Of a DNA stretch of 64,000 nucleotides, positions 1 through 11,333 are shown piece by piece (the stretch's first letter is position 1; every line of letters starts with the position of its first letter). The stretch is from assembly GCA_030144725.1 (NCBI GenBank), contig JASKMD010000027.1, forward strand, positions 2,638,204 through 2,702,203, in the 5' to 3' direction. Made by a program: the position numbers and the translations under genes. A model generated the notes under the pieces. It ran no database searches. It was not told where the DNA came from and worked only from the letters and a program-made list of their open reading frames with translations. This stretch comes from Haematococcus lacustris (taxonomy: Eukaryota > Chlorophyta > Chlorophyceae > Chlamydomonadales > Haematococcaceae).

Positions 1-78
1 CAGGCTCCTGGCTGATTAGCTTGCGGGCGGTATCCTCACCCACGCTCAGCACCTGGGCCAGCTCATGTGGCTGGGCAC
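1..78 (-). CDS. Possible exon of an unidentified protein, cut by window edge
   Basis: On the minus strand a short open frame follows a plausible CAG acceptor at about 79-81 and reads into the window edge. It encodes a smooth peptide of mixed composition (PHELAQVLSV, then GEDTARKLIS). I do not recognise a family. Only about 26 residues are visible, so this could be chance. It would belong to a gene lying mostly before base 1 and read toward it. Confidence 0.25.
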
Positions 79-309
79 AGCAGCAAGACCAGCAGCAGTA
101 GGAGGGTTGTCCATGAATGGAGGCATTGAACAATGACCATGCAAAGCATTGTAGAGATCATGACAGAAAGGAGTGAGGCAGTGAGACCGTGCCTCTCACT
201 CATCTCGAAGCACCTAGGCTGACTGACCCTGACCCATACCCCTGCCCCAAGACCCTACATCCCGGCCCTGACCCTGCCCTTGTCGATGATTCCTGTTTCT
301 GGGGAGGAG

Positions 310-422
310 ACCCTGACCCTGACCCTGACCCTGACCCTGACCCTGACCCTCACCCTGACCCTGACCCTGACCCTGACCCTGACCCTGACCCTCACCCTGA
401 CCCTCACCCTGACCCTCACCCT
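310..422. repeat. (CCCTGA)n hexamer array
   Basis: About nineteen tandem hexamers, mostly CCCTGA with interspersed CCCTCA units toward the right end. The array is open in several frames, which creates spurious Asp-Pro or Leu-Thr peptides. It differs by one base from plant-type telomeric CCCTAA, but it is short and interstitial. Confidence 0.9.
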
Positions 423-3400
423 GCCCTTCTTGAGGTTGCTGCCTCGAAGGGGGGGCTCTTGGCATGGGATGGATATGTTAAAGCCATAGGATAGGTCACC
501 ATCCACACCATCACCATCACCACCCACACCATCACCAAGCTAGGGTCGAGTGTACCAGGGTGGCTGGCTACCAAGTCCCTTGTAAGATATCGCCGCAGAG
601 CCTCATGGCCTGACGCTGCTGGTGTCCCAGTGCAGAGGAACCCCAGGGACAAAGCTGCCACTCGAGGGTGATGGGTAGCGATGGTGGGTTCGACACACAC
701 GTGGGTGACAGGGTAGGGTAGGGGTGATAGGGTAGGACGATTGACAGCAGCCACAGAGGTCATCTGTGCTGTTGATGAGCCACAGAGAAGATCTGTGCTG
801 TTACCTCACTGCTAGGGTGATGATAGGGCGAGAGACAGCAGGTCCTGACCCGGGTGCCCTCACGCTCATCTGTGGTGATGTGCCTTTCCCTGGTTCACTC
901 CACCTTGACCCCTCCCCCTCTCTCCCCTCCAGCTATGCTGGTCGCACAAGGCAGCGCCGACAAGCGCGTAACCACAAGCCGAGAACCATATAACACATCA
1001 TAAACCCAACCCCACCACACCACGCACTGCACCACCCAACCCCACCCAGGCCCACCGGGCATCGTGCACCACAAGGGCTAGCCTGGGTGCCCACCAGTGT
1101 GGTTTTTTAAAGCGCTATACATAGTGTTCGCTATGAAATACTATGTATGAAAGCTATGGATTTTCGCCTTGGCAAGCACATGTTCTATTTTTACCCAAGC
1201 CATGTTTCCATGAGGCCATGAGTGCATGATCATGGGCCATGTCAGTTCATCTGGGCAAACAAATCAGGCACCTGGGCAAACGAAGAACAAAACACTGGTG
1301 CCCCACCCCCTACCTGGGTGCGTATCTTCCGCGATCCCTGGCTGTTTCCTCCATCTGTTGCCTCTTCCTCACTGCCTGGCTTTGCCTCAGCTCTGCCTGC
1401 TGCCAGGGCTGCCATGGCCATGGTGGCTAAGGGAACAGGCTGGGCCAGCTGGCACAGCTTCGGTCGGACCTCCCCTGAGCCCCAGCTGTTGACGGCAGGA
1501 TGGCATGCAGCCACTGTGTCACGGTGGTGCCAGCTGGTGCTATGGTGGCAGTGTGAGGGGGGCGTAGCATTGGCAGTGGGGGCTAGATGAACGCTGTGGG
1601 TGGAACATGCCTGTGGATGCAGAAGCCTGCATTAGCACGTTCTGCTAGACATTGCCTTCACAGCAGCCATCTCACATATGTGCGATGAGCTGTCGTGCTC
1701 AGTCTCTGCTGGGAGGTCTGAAACGGTCCAGTTGCCACGGTCGGCATGTACTAGGATCGCCTCTTCCTCAGTGCCGACTCCAAATGGCGACACACCGCAC
1801 GACGTCGAAGTGGCGGCCTACTGCTCTAGTCAACCACCACAACCACCTCACAGACAGGCTTCGTTTTTTCCCGAAGTCGTTGACGGTCAAACATCTAGGC
1901 CTGCATCTGTGCAAGAGTTGGCGGGTTGGGCTGGAACAACAGCATTTGTCGCATCAAACTTCCCTGCTCGGCTACCCTGCTTGAAAGATGCCTTCACCTG
2001 AATCAATTGCCCGTCGTTCTACATCAGAATAGCCTCGGTTCAAAAATGCAGTTAACTCAGCAAAGAAAAAAAGAGGACAGGGCGCCTAACGAGCACGCTG
2101 TGATGCCAACGCCGGCCAATCAGCCAATCAATTTGGCAGGCTGCTGAACAAGGCACCCACCTTGATTTGGTTGACCACTTTGAGCATGATACGGGGTTCA
2201 GCATCATACAGGGCGTAGACAGTGGAGTGCAAGATTAGGCTAGTACCATGTGTTTGGCTGCAGACAGTGTACCGAGAACCCAATGAATGCTATGAACCGC
2301 AGTAGTTGCAAGTTGCTTTGGAACTCACATCCATCCCAGAGCCACCATGCGTCCCAGCACAGTTCAGTGAAATGAATCTGACGAAGGGAAAGCACAGGCA
2401 CCCAGGGAGGGTGGGGTGCTGATCCGGACAGGCCGCAGCCTACCAGGCCTGAGCAGCTTACCATGCCTGCAGGCTGAAAAGCCCCCGACAGGGCAGGTGG
2501 ACCATTGCCTGCTGCGGCCAGCCTAGAGCCAGATACATAACCAGCCGGTGCCCACAGGTACCCTCACACCAGCCCCTGCGTAGCCAGGCTGCCACAGGCA
2601 GCAACAGCAGGCAGCGTCTGCAAGCGTTGCAGCGTGCCTACCACAAGCCGAATACACATTCTGCAACCTTGCCTTTTTCGCTTTATGCATGCTGCATAAG
2701 AAGGTCCATTCTGGTTGGTACACTCATACTTACAACTCGAACAACTGCAATATCCACATCAGCCTCATGGATAAGCACAAGAGTACATGGGTCACATCAA
2801 AAGCAAGCAGTGATCACATCATTAGGGATCAGGGCAAGCATCTTTACCCAATCTCCTTCTGTGCCATGCATCGCATCAAGTCAAGTTCAGCCCACATGTT
2901 TCATCCCCCCTAATCTTAATGCATCGCTTGTAACATCAGGCGAGTACAATGCACTGCAAGCGCAAGATATCACACAGTTCATCACAAGATGTCAGCATTA
3001 GGACGGCACCGACAGCTGGATGGGTACCATGCACTGTAAGCACTTGCCCCTACCATGTCATCCAGAGTTGGGGGACCTGCTAGTTGTGACAGTGCACCAC
3101 CCTATTCAAGGACTGCGTCAGCGCTGAGCATGCTGAACAGCAGCAGCAGCACCTTTGAAGATCAGAACCTCCTACCTTCCCTCCCATTACCATTACCCTA
3201 TTCCCTACTGCTGTTGCCAAGGTTGTCCCCAGCCCTAATCTGCAAGTACCTTGAGCACACTTGGCGCATGACAGGTCTGTGCTCATGCCGCTCCATGCTA
3301 TGCTGGACTATTCCATGTGGGTATGGCGACTCCATGATATGCTCGCCCCTGCCTACCATTTGCAGCAAGCTGGGTTGCAAAAGCACAATGTTCAGATGCT

Positions 3401-3509
3401 GGCTTCGGAATGATCACAGCATGCCTTCAGGTCCTGCCTTCGGTCGTCATACCCAGCTGTGCCATGCCTGCAGTATCCTGGGAGGTCCAGGGAGGTGTTA
3501 GACAAGCCT
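423..3509. other. No convincing gene
   Basis: Open frames here are short, overlap on both strands and lack recognisable domains or coherent splice signals. The right part (about 2.7-3.5 kb) is where the 3' untranslated region of the minus-strand transporter gene would lie; a TTACA on the plus strand near 2730, i.e. TGTAA on the transcript strand, could be its poly(A) signal. A CAC/CAT-rich stretch lies at about 498-535. Confidence 0.5.
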
Positions 3510-6500
3510 CTACTGCGTGGCCACCTTGATGCTGGGGGATGTGTCGGATCGCATACTAGGATCATCAGATGCAGCCTTGGCCACCTTGGCCACCTCCTCC
3601 ACTGAGGGCAGGCTGTGCATCTTGGCCTCCAGGGCAATGTCGTGGGCCTGCGCAGAGCAGGTGCCAAGTGAAGGCCAAGGATGGGTGAGGAGCACAAAGA
3701 ATCACCCCACCGCACATACACCATGAGCTCACCATGAGATCACAGCTGAGCTCACAGCTGAGATTGTGCTGCTTGCTGGTGCCAAGTGTGAGGGGGGTAA
3801 GGGGGGGGGTAAGGGGAGGACCAATCTAGGATCAGGTGTGGTGTAAGGGAATGCGAAATCATCAACTGCCGTGGTCGCCCACCTCCTGTGAGATCATGCC
3901 ATAGAAGAAGTACAGGCAGACTGTTCCCAGAATCCACCTGGAAGCAGGCACAGGGAAGAGGGGAAGGGGTCAGCCAAGCTGCGAGACAAGCCACTGACGC
4001 ACCAGACGCTGACACAATGGGCAGGCTTGTTCAGGCTGGTGGAGAGGCAGGAAAGTGTCCTGATGAATCAGACAGACCACTACTTGCAGTGCTGTAATTA
4101 GGCGTACGGGAGGGATATCCGTCTAGTTTCAAGATTGCACCGTGGCAATGAAGAGCGGGTCTGCTACACATTGTCAGCCACCCTCCCTCTGTTTCTGATC
4201 AGGTTACCAAGACTGGCTGTGGGTGGGATTGGTATGGGTGGGTAGGAGGCTGCCTCACCAGCCAAAGCGCTCGTAGCTCCTGACGTCCAGTTGGCCCAGC
4301 AGGAAGGTGTTGACGAAGATGGAGAGGGCAGGGATGGCAGGGAACAGGGGCACCTGGACAGGGCAGCAGTGGCAGTTGACAAGGCTGCTCTAGCAACACA
4401 GTGCATCATCCAACAAAACAGGTTTTTGGGAACACATGCATGCCATGCTAGCAGGCTAGCAGCATCACCCTCTGCCAGAGGTTTGCCATTAGTTTATGCA
4501 GTGCTATGTTTTAGCCTCTATGCCTGTGCACTCACCAGACTACCATACCAGGGCTAGTAAGTGACAGTGACATGTGCTAGATCTGCACTTACCATCCACA
4601 TGGCTCACCTAGCACATGGCTTCAGCACAGGGTACCAAATGTGGGTGTGCGCTAGGCTCATCACTAGGCCCATCACAGCTCATCAACATGGGACAACCTG
4701 TGAGTGGCAGCAGCCCACCTTGTAGCCTGTTGGCACATGGTCCTGCTTGCAAACGAAGGTCATGGAGACGATGGAAGCGACAAGCAAAACGGCCATGGCA
4801 ATCAGGCCCTTGGATTGGCTATTGTAGTTCTTGCCAGCAGGCACCTCCGGCACGTAGGAGCCATCCTCAGCATCATAGCCAGAGATCTTCTCAGCATACC
4901 TGGGGGTACAAGCAATACAATCAGTACAATCAGTACACGCTTTGTTACTGACACACAGATGGGCAATCTGCTGCTTGGGAGGATTGGCATGCCTACTTCT
5001 TCACCCGTTGCAAGGGTGCCAGGTCACAGGGCAAGCTACAGTGGTGCTGGCTGCTGCTGCTGCTGTTACTCACTCTGGCATGACCCAGAACAACACGAAG
5101 CCCTGCAGGGCACCACAAACACGGCAGCCAAGTTGTTTGAAAGGTGTCTTTGCTAACACAGAGCTGACAGGAGATGGGCACTGATGTCCAAGCGTGCCTG
5201 TTCAACAGAGTTGTGGCCATAGCAAGAAAGCATAAGCAAGACTGGCTTCATCGTGAGCTAAGGCAGTGCTGAAAGTAAGGCAGAGAGACCACTGCCGATG
5301 TTGACGGTTCCACAGGGTCTGTGCCCCAGCGGCCTCACCATGGAGAAGCCCATGATTGCAAAGGTGTGCAGCATCAGCAAGCACTGGGCCTTGAAGGTGG
5401 TCTTGCCGGGCACATTGCTGCAAAGCAAAATGCACGACAGGCCACATGTCACATGGTGTCACACGTTACACTAGTCATTGAATTGGCCTCGTACCTATGG
5501 AAAGATAGTCCCTATTGCGCTGGTTATCAAAGTTGGTTGTGCCGGCTGCAAGCTGCAAATGTGAAAAACAGGCAATCATTCACTCACCACCTAAACCAGA
5601 GGAGGCCAACAGCTACAACGTAAAACACGACCAAGGTGCCAATGCTGACCATATTGGACAGCTCATCAAATCCACTGAAGAGGGCAATGCCAGCACTGCA
5701 TTGGCAGACAATAGCAGACATTAGCATATGACACATGCTGTCATGCAAACGGCCATGGCACCCAGGACCTTGGCCTGGCAAAACAGGCATAGCTGGCATG
5801 ATGTATGGTGCAAATGGCAATGTGATGAAAGGATGCCTTTGTGTGACGATGCGCTGATCTGATGACAGCACCACTGTGGTGCAATGCCGTATCCTTGCCG
5901 TGTATGTACCTGATGATGCCGATCACGATAGTAGCAACATAAGGGGCCTGCCTGGATTTGCTGATCCAGGCAAAAATGGGTGGCAGCATGCGCTCGCGGC
6001 TGCAGCCAGTGAGAATGCGAGCTGCAGCACAAGCAGGCAGGCAGGCAGACAGGGAGGCACGTTGGTTGAGAAGACAACCAGACAGGCAAGGAGGCAGGCA
6101 GGCAAGCAAGGAGGCAGGCAGGAGGGCTGGTCATTGAGTGGCAGACAGGCAGCGTAGAAGCCAGACAGTGACCCACACACATAGGGCAGGAACAAGCCAT
6201 TGCCATTACTCACAAGCGCCCAGAACGCCCATAAACACGGTAGTGAAGATGCCCAGCAGCGCGCCAATGCACACCACATACCTGCAGAGCCAGAAGCCAT
6301 GCACCATGATGACAGGGATAACGGTGTGACATGCAGGTTTAACTGTAACTCAAAAGCCTTCGTCAACTTTAGTCAACCAGACTTCCCTACCCCCACATGC
6401 ATGTCCTTGCCCCAAACTGATTCTCCACGAACCTGACTTCCCTATCCTTACACGCCCCCCACCGCCTCCCCTTGCAGCAGAAGCAGCACAGGCAACACAG

Positions 6501-9500
6501 GACTTCAGGCAACCACAGTGCTTGGCAAGTGTGGTGCTCCGCCAGCATGCCTGTATATATGTAAGGGCACAGCACTCACTTTGCCCAGCTCATGCCCACA
6601 GTGTCGAAAGCTGTGGCAAAAGCGGCGCTGGCGTCAATTGCTGCACAAGGCACGTGGCAACATAACACCAAGTTGTCACTCCCTGTTGTTTGTTGGTTTG
6701 GGCAGGCCTCGTCAGTAGGTGCAGCTGGGGGTGGGGGTGGGGGTGGGGGTGGGGGTGGGGGTGGGGGTGGGGGTGGGGGTGGGGGTGGGGGTGGGGGTGG
6801 GGGTGGGGGTGGGGGTGGGGGTGGGGGTGGGGGTGGGGGTGGGGGTGGGGGTGGGGGTGGGGGTGGGGGTGGGGGTGGGGGTGGGGGTGGGGGGTGGGGG
6901 TGGGGGTGGGGGTGGGGGTGGGGGTGGGGGTGGGGGTGGGGGTGGGGGTGGGGGTGGGGGTGGGGGTGGGGGTGGGGGTGGGGGTGGGGGTGGGGGTGGG
7001 GGTGGGGGTGGGGGTGGGGGTGGGGGTGGGGGTGGGGGTGGGGGTGGGGGTGGGGGTGGGGGTGGGGGTGGGACAGATGTCCCACCTGAGTTGGGGACCA
7101 TGAGGGACAGCGTCACGCACACCATAGTATACAGAACCGTGATGATGCTCACAGCACCCAGGATGCCGCGTGGCATGTCCCTACAAGCAAAGGAGCGCGT
7201 AGTACACACATAGAAACACAACAACAGGGAGGCTACAGGGAAGCTACAGGGACGCTTACACAGCACACAATGCCAGGGAATGGCGTGCGCATACACAGCA
7301 CACAATGCCAGGGAAGTTCAGCTGCTTGGCGCGTACAGACACATGAACGAGGCAGCTGGACACCTGGGCAGCTACACAGGTGCCTCATCCATGACACACA
7401 GCTGTTATGCATAGCTCGCATTGGGGCTATGTTCAGCATCAGCATTTGCACAAGGCTTGCCATCAGTCCTGCACCCGCCACTCCAGTGGCTGCAGGTCAC
7501 CTGCTTGGATCCCTCTGCTCCTCAGCGGTTGTGGCCAGGGCGTCAAAGCCAATGAAGGAGAAGTAAGACACTGCAGCACCGTTGAAGATGTTCTTCCTGC
7601 AAAGACATGCTCACCCGGGGAAGCTCAGAGTAGTATGAAGCACCACCTCGCACTGCGTCGGATCAGGGTCGACAAGTCAGATCAACCACGAGCATGACTA
7701 CTCTCCTGGTCATGAAACACCTGCTTGACACTCCCTTCCCTGTCTGTTTGGATGACCCGTGCTGCTTACCAGGTGGCCCCGGGCTTGATCAAAGGGGAGA
7801 AGTTTGCCTTGTTGGCCTTGGTCAGGCCCGCGATGATGATGAACACCAGCACAGTAATCTGAATCGACGTGATGACTGCACAGATCAAGACATGATCAGG
7901 CAAGATACAGATGACGACATCATCAGGCACAGCAGCACAGGGACTACAGAATGGGTTACGGGCAGTTCAGGCACTCCAATACTAGCACCATCAGTGGCAT
8001 TAGGCATTGAGCCAAGGGACAATCGTGATGGTGCAGGAGGCACAATGCGAGCAGCTGTAGGGAAGCATGGGCGAGCATGCTCGGCTGCTACGCAAGAAGA
8101 CCAGCAATGCGCCAACATGATCTTACTTCTTGAGATGCACTGCAGTCCCTATTCGACATGGTTACAACATTTATTGTGAATGTGTTGGGCATGTGCTGGG
8201 CAAGTCCTTAGCAAGTCCTTGATATGGGGTGGATGTCCTTACCGTTGTTGACGCTGGCGCTCTCCCTGATGCCCCAGCACTGAATGGCTGTGCATACCAG
8301 GACAAGGCCGCAAGCCCAGCCTGCAAAGAAGGCAGCACAAGGCTGCTAGATGCGACTTAGCATGCCTCACAGCATGCAGCCTCCCTCACACGTCACACTC
8401 ACACGTCATACACCAACCCTTCACATCACAACTTCCTCAGGTGACAAGCATGTCAGTACCCAGTCTAGTGTTGTATGTCATCAAAAACAAATGTCATTTT
8501 AGCTGTTGTTTCAATGTCAAGCACTCTCACCATCCATGATATGGCTCTTGTAGTTGCGATAGAAGTACTTGGATGGTCTGTTGAACAGGCGTGCCAGGTA
8601 CGGAGAGAAGCCCCGAGCCACAGCGGCATTCGACAAGATGTACTCAAACAAGAGATTGGACACCTATGGAAGCAAGGCAACAGGCAATGTGAAAAGGGTA
8701 GATCAGGACCATCATAACCATGATGGTAGTGGACTTTTGTGATCCTTATCAGAAAGGTGTGTAGGACTGCAGGTGTGTGCCCCACCGTGATCCATGCGAT
8801 GAGCTCTCCCAGTGTGGCGTAGCTGCGAGCAAGGGCAGCAGTGCGCAGAGTTCAAGTCAGCACCCACATGCTTCATACATTGGACCACACATAAATAGAC
8901 AGTAAAGCATGGAGCCATGGAACTGGTGTCTTCACAGCAGCACGCAACAGGCAGGCCACCAGCAGGCCATGTGCCACCGGCAGGCCTTGGACCAGGCTGC
9001 CTGCCTGCTGTGTGCTGCTGTCCAGGGCTCCACTCACATGTAGTTGTAGGCTGCGCCTGCCAGTGGGATGCTGACAGTGAACTCAGCGTAGCAGAAGGAG
9101 GAGAGGGCTGCAGACACTGCCGCTGACAAGTATGCCAGGAACAAGGACGGCCCCTGCAGTGGCATGATGGCAGTGCATCGCTCAGTCATGCAGGCCCACA
9201 GTTCTCCAATTACAATGCTGGCTCACCAGCATCATAACACTCACCGTGAGGGCGACAGCAATGTATCCTGGTGACACAAAAATTCCTGTAAACAGCAGAG
9301 CGGCATGGCAGGTGATGGTGTTCCCTCAAATACAACATAATGAGGGACACGTTCTAGGCTACTGGAATGGCAGCCAGCTACTGACCCGCTCCGCACATGA
9401 AGCCAACACCCATGGTGATTAGCTCAAAGACGCCGAGGGTCTTCTTCAGTTCCACGCCTGATGCCTCCGCCACATCCGACTGCGGTCAAGGCGGGCAGCG

Positions 9501-9868
9501 ACAGGGCGGTTGGTCCGGATGGCGAGTGGGCCGCGGCCAAGCGGTGGCCGTGAAGACCAGCCTCTGGACGGCAAGCAAGTGCTTTGCCTAGTTGACATTT
9601 GTGAACAAAACGCACCTGCATTTCTGCAGCAGTCTTAGTTAAGAACACTCGCTTCTTGGCCAACCGTGGAAACGTCCAGAGGCCATCTGCAGCAGTGTCC
9701 TTGCAGCCAGCTCAGCAAGGTGCCAAGGATGTACATGTCGGCGTTCACCCGCCACCGACCTTGCTGGCCGAAGAATCCCGCACGAGTGTATTCTTTCACG
9801 CTGCCGAAGCCCGATGCTCCCCTTGCGTCGTCACTATCCAGCGCTGCAAGCCTGCTTTTAAGAGTCAT
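3510..9868 (-). CDS. Cationic amino acid transporter (CAT/APC family), 21 exons
   Basis: Predicted plasma- or vacuolar-membrane importer of basic amino acids, 633 aa, the usual CAT length. I joined 21 exons whose phases all agree: 9868-9760, 9686-9616, 9479-9386, 9285-9245, 9153-9038, 8822-8786, 8663-8531, 8320-8243, 7875-7770, 7596-7501, 7180-7086, 6640-6580, 6281-6214, 6021-5910, 5695-5588, 5417-5339, 5102-5074, 4899-4719, 4353-4259, 3937-3883, 3647-3510. CAT hallmarks appear in order: GVGFMCGAGIFVSPGYIAVA (TM1), CYAEF, GAAYNYIYATLGELIAW, SYFSFIGFDALATTAEE, RDMPRGILGAV, SRERMLPPIF, NMVSIGTLVVFY, then the late pair of segments ending LDVRSYERFG and a hydrophilic tail. The start is the ATG at 9868; an upstream in-frame stop lies near 9980, although the first two exons are the least conserved. 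The gene is intact. An alternative would be another APC permease, but the NMVSIGTL motif argues for CAT. Confidence 0.93.
6726..7072. repeat. Intronic (GGGGGT)n microsatellite
   Basis: About 58 nearly perfect GGGGGT hexamers with one GGGGGGT phase slip near 6890. It fills most of the intron between transporter exons 11 (ends 7086) and 12 (starts 6640). The transcript carries the C-rich strand, (CCCCCA)n, so it adds a very long pyrimidine-rich tract to the intron. Long poly(Gly-Val), (Gly-Trp), (Pro-Thr) and (Pro-His) open frames here are artefacts of the repeat. Confidence 0.95.
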
Positions 9869-10851
9869 CTTGCTGCTGTGCCTTGCTTCAGTAATGTCTC
9901 TTATTGGAAGAGTGCGCAATGGACCTGAAAGCTGCCGTGCTAAATCCTGCGGTTGGCTGTCGGTTGCCACGTGCTCGAATCAGTAAGCGCCTCATCGGGG
10001 TCGAGATGTTCCACAGAGCTTCACTGCCGTGAGCGCAGCAAGCCTGGATCGGGCAAATAGCGACATTCCGTGTTACCATCACGTGATGTATTACTGTTCT
10101 GGCAACCTATTACTGTTATGGGGCAATTTGAGGGAGCGGAACTAGTTCAGACGCGGGTCGCCGTTTATCCCCGCACATCCTCCAGATAGATTTCAGCTCG
10201 TGCCTAAGATCCTACTACCTGAATGTTTGTATTGCGGAGAAAACTACGAAGGCTGCAGCTGGCCAGTCAGAGGCAGGAGGGCAGCAGGACGGCAGCGGGT
10301 ACGCGGCGGCAGGGCAACAAAAGAACTTCAGGAGGTTCAGCCCAATGATTCAGCCTGTCCGTGGAGGTTAAGGAGCGAGGTTTAACGTAGTGTCCAAGGC
10401 GTCCCCTGTTTACCCACCTGCCTGGCTGTGCGGCCGATTTTGCATTGGCAGCCTTGCCCTTGCCTTGGCCTGTGCCCTTGATAAGCTGGCATGGACCCTG
10501 CGCACGTGTTTTGCCACACACAGCATACACACAGCAACATCTGGCATGAGGCTGGTGTTTACGGCTGATGCTGAAGTGCGGGGAAGAGAGGTGCAGGGGT
10601 GCGGGGGTGCAATAGTGTGGGGGTGCAGGGGATAAGCCTCAACGCTGTGTTGCGTCACGGGCGGCTCTGGCTCAGAGCCTGGTCATGCGCTCTGCATGCG
10701 CACAACGGCGTGAGGCAGAGGACAACAATAGGGCAACACTCCTGTGGGACAGATGGAGCATCACAGCTGAGCCATGATGCAGGAGGGACAGCGCAGGTGT
10801 GTGCGGGGACAAGCATGGAAGGCAAGACTGCACCAACACTTTGACTGCAGG
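9869..10851. other. Intergenic, transporter 5' flank
   Basis: Nothing convincing is coded here. It contains the upstream region of the minus-strand transporter. A minus-strand Lys/Gly/Ala-rich frame near 10400-10480 (KGTGQGKGKAANAK) could be a terminal exon of the hypothetical gene to the right, but no start or domain supports it. Confidence 0.4.
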
Positions 10852-11310
10852 TTAGCTGCCAGTACCTTCACACCCCTGCAACACCTGCACCATCACTGCC
10901 AGCTGCTTTAAGTGGGCCCCACTGGTGTTGAAGTTCTCTAGCTGCTTCATGTCACCCACTTCCACCGGCTTGGTGGTCAGGTCCAAGTAGCTGGGGTTGT
11001 TGAAGACCGCCCTGTTGTGAGGGAGGAGGTCCTGCCCCTCCAGGTTGGCGCTGTGCTCCAGCTGGTACCAGCTGATGCGCTTGTCAGGGGGTGCCAACCA
11101 CTCTACAAACCTGGCTATGTTCACAAACAGGGGGCGGTCATTGCTGGGCAGGGTGCATGGGGGGGTCATTGGGAGTTGTGCGCTTGGAGTAGAGGGTGGC
11201 AAGGCGTGCACTGCTGCGCTCTGCGACTTTGGACTAGTAGACCTCAGTGTCAGTCTGGGCTGAGGCAACAGGGGAGGCGTGGGCAGGGGCGCGCCCAGGT
11301 TATGTATCAT
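10852..11310 (-). CDS. Hypothetical exon, unknown function
   Basis: A 152-codon minus-strand frame whose last 90 residues have balanced, protein-like composition (segments FVNIARFVEWLAPPDKRI and WYQLEHSANLEGQDLLPHN), while the first third is Pro/Ser-rich and may be untranslated or linker. It stops at 10852; a possible donor (GAAG/GTACTG) lies a few codons earlier. Its 5' side ends 24 bp from the left end of transposon A (11334), so the gene may have been truncated or separated from upstream exons by that insertion. No family recognised. Confidence 0.4.
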   Translation of the reverse strand: MIHNLGAPLPTPPLLPQPRLTLRSTSPKSQSAAVHALPPSTPSAQLPMTPPCTLPSNDRPLFVNIARFVEWLAPPDKRISWYQLEHSANLEGQDLLPHNRAVFNNPSYLDLTTKPVEVGDMKQLENFNTSGAHLKQLAVMVQVLQGCEGTGS

Positions 11311-11333
11311 CTACACATTGTTTAAAGGGTCTG

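Noticed and set aside
6576..7305. Poly-Pro, Pro-His, Pro-Thr, Gly-Trp and Gly-Val ORFs
   Set aside because: All are products of the (GGGGGT)n intronic microsatellite; real exons on either side are the transporter exons 11 and 12.
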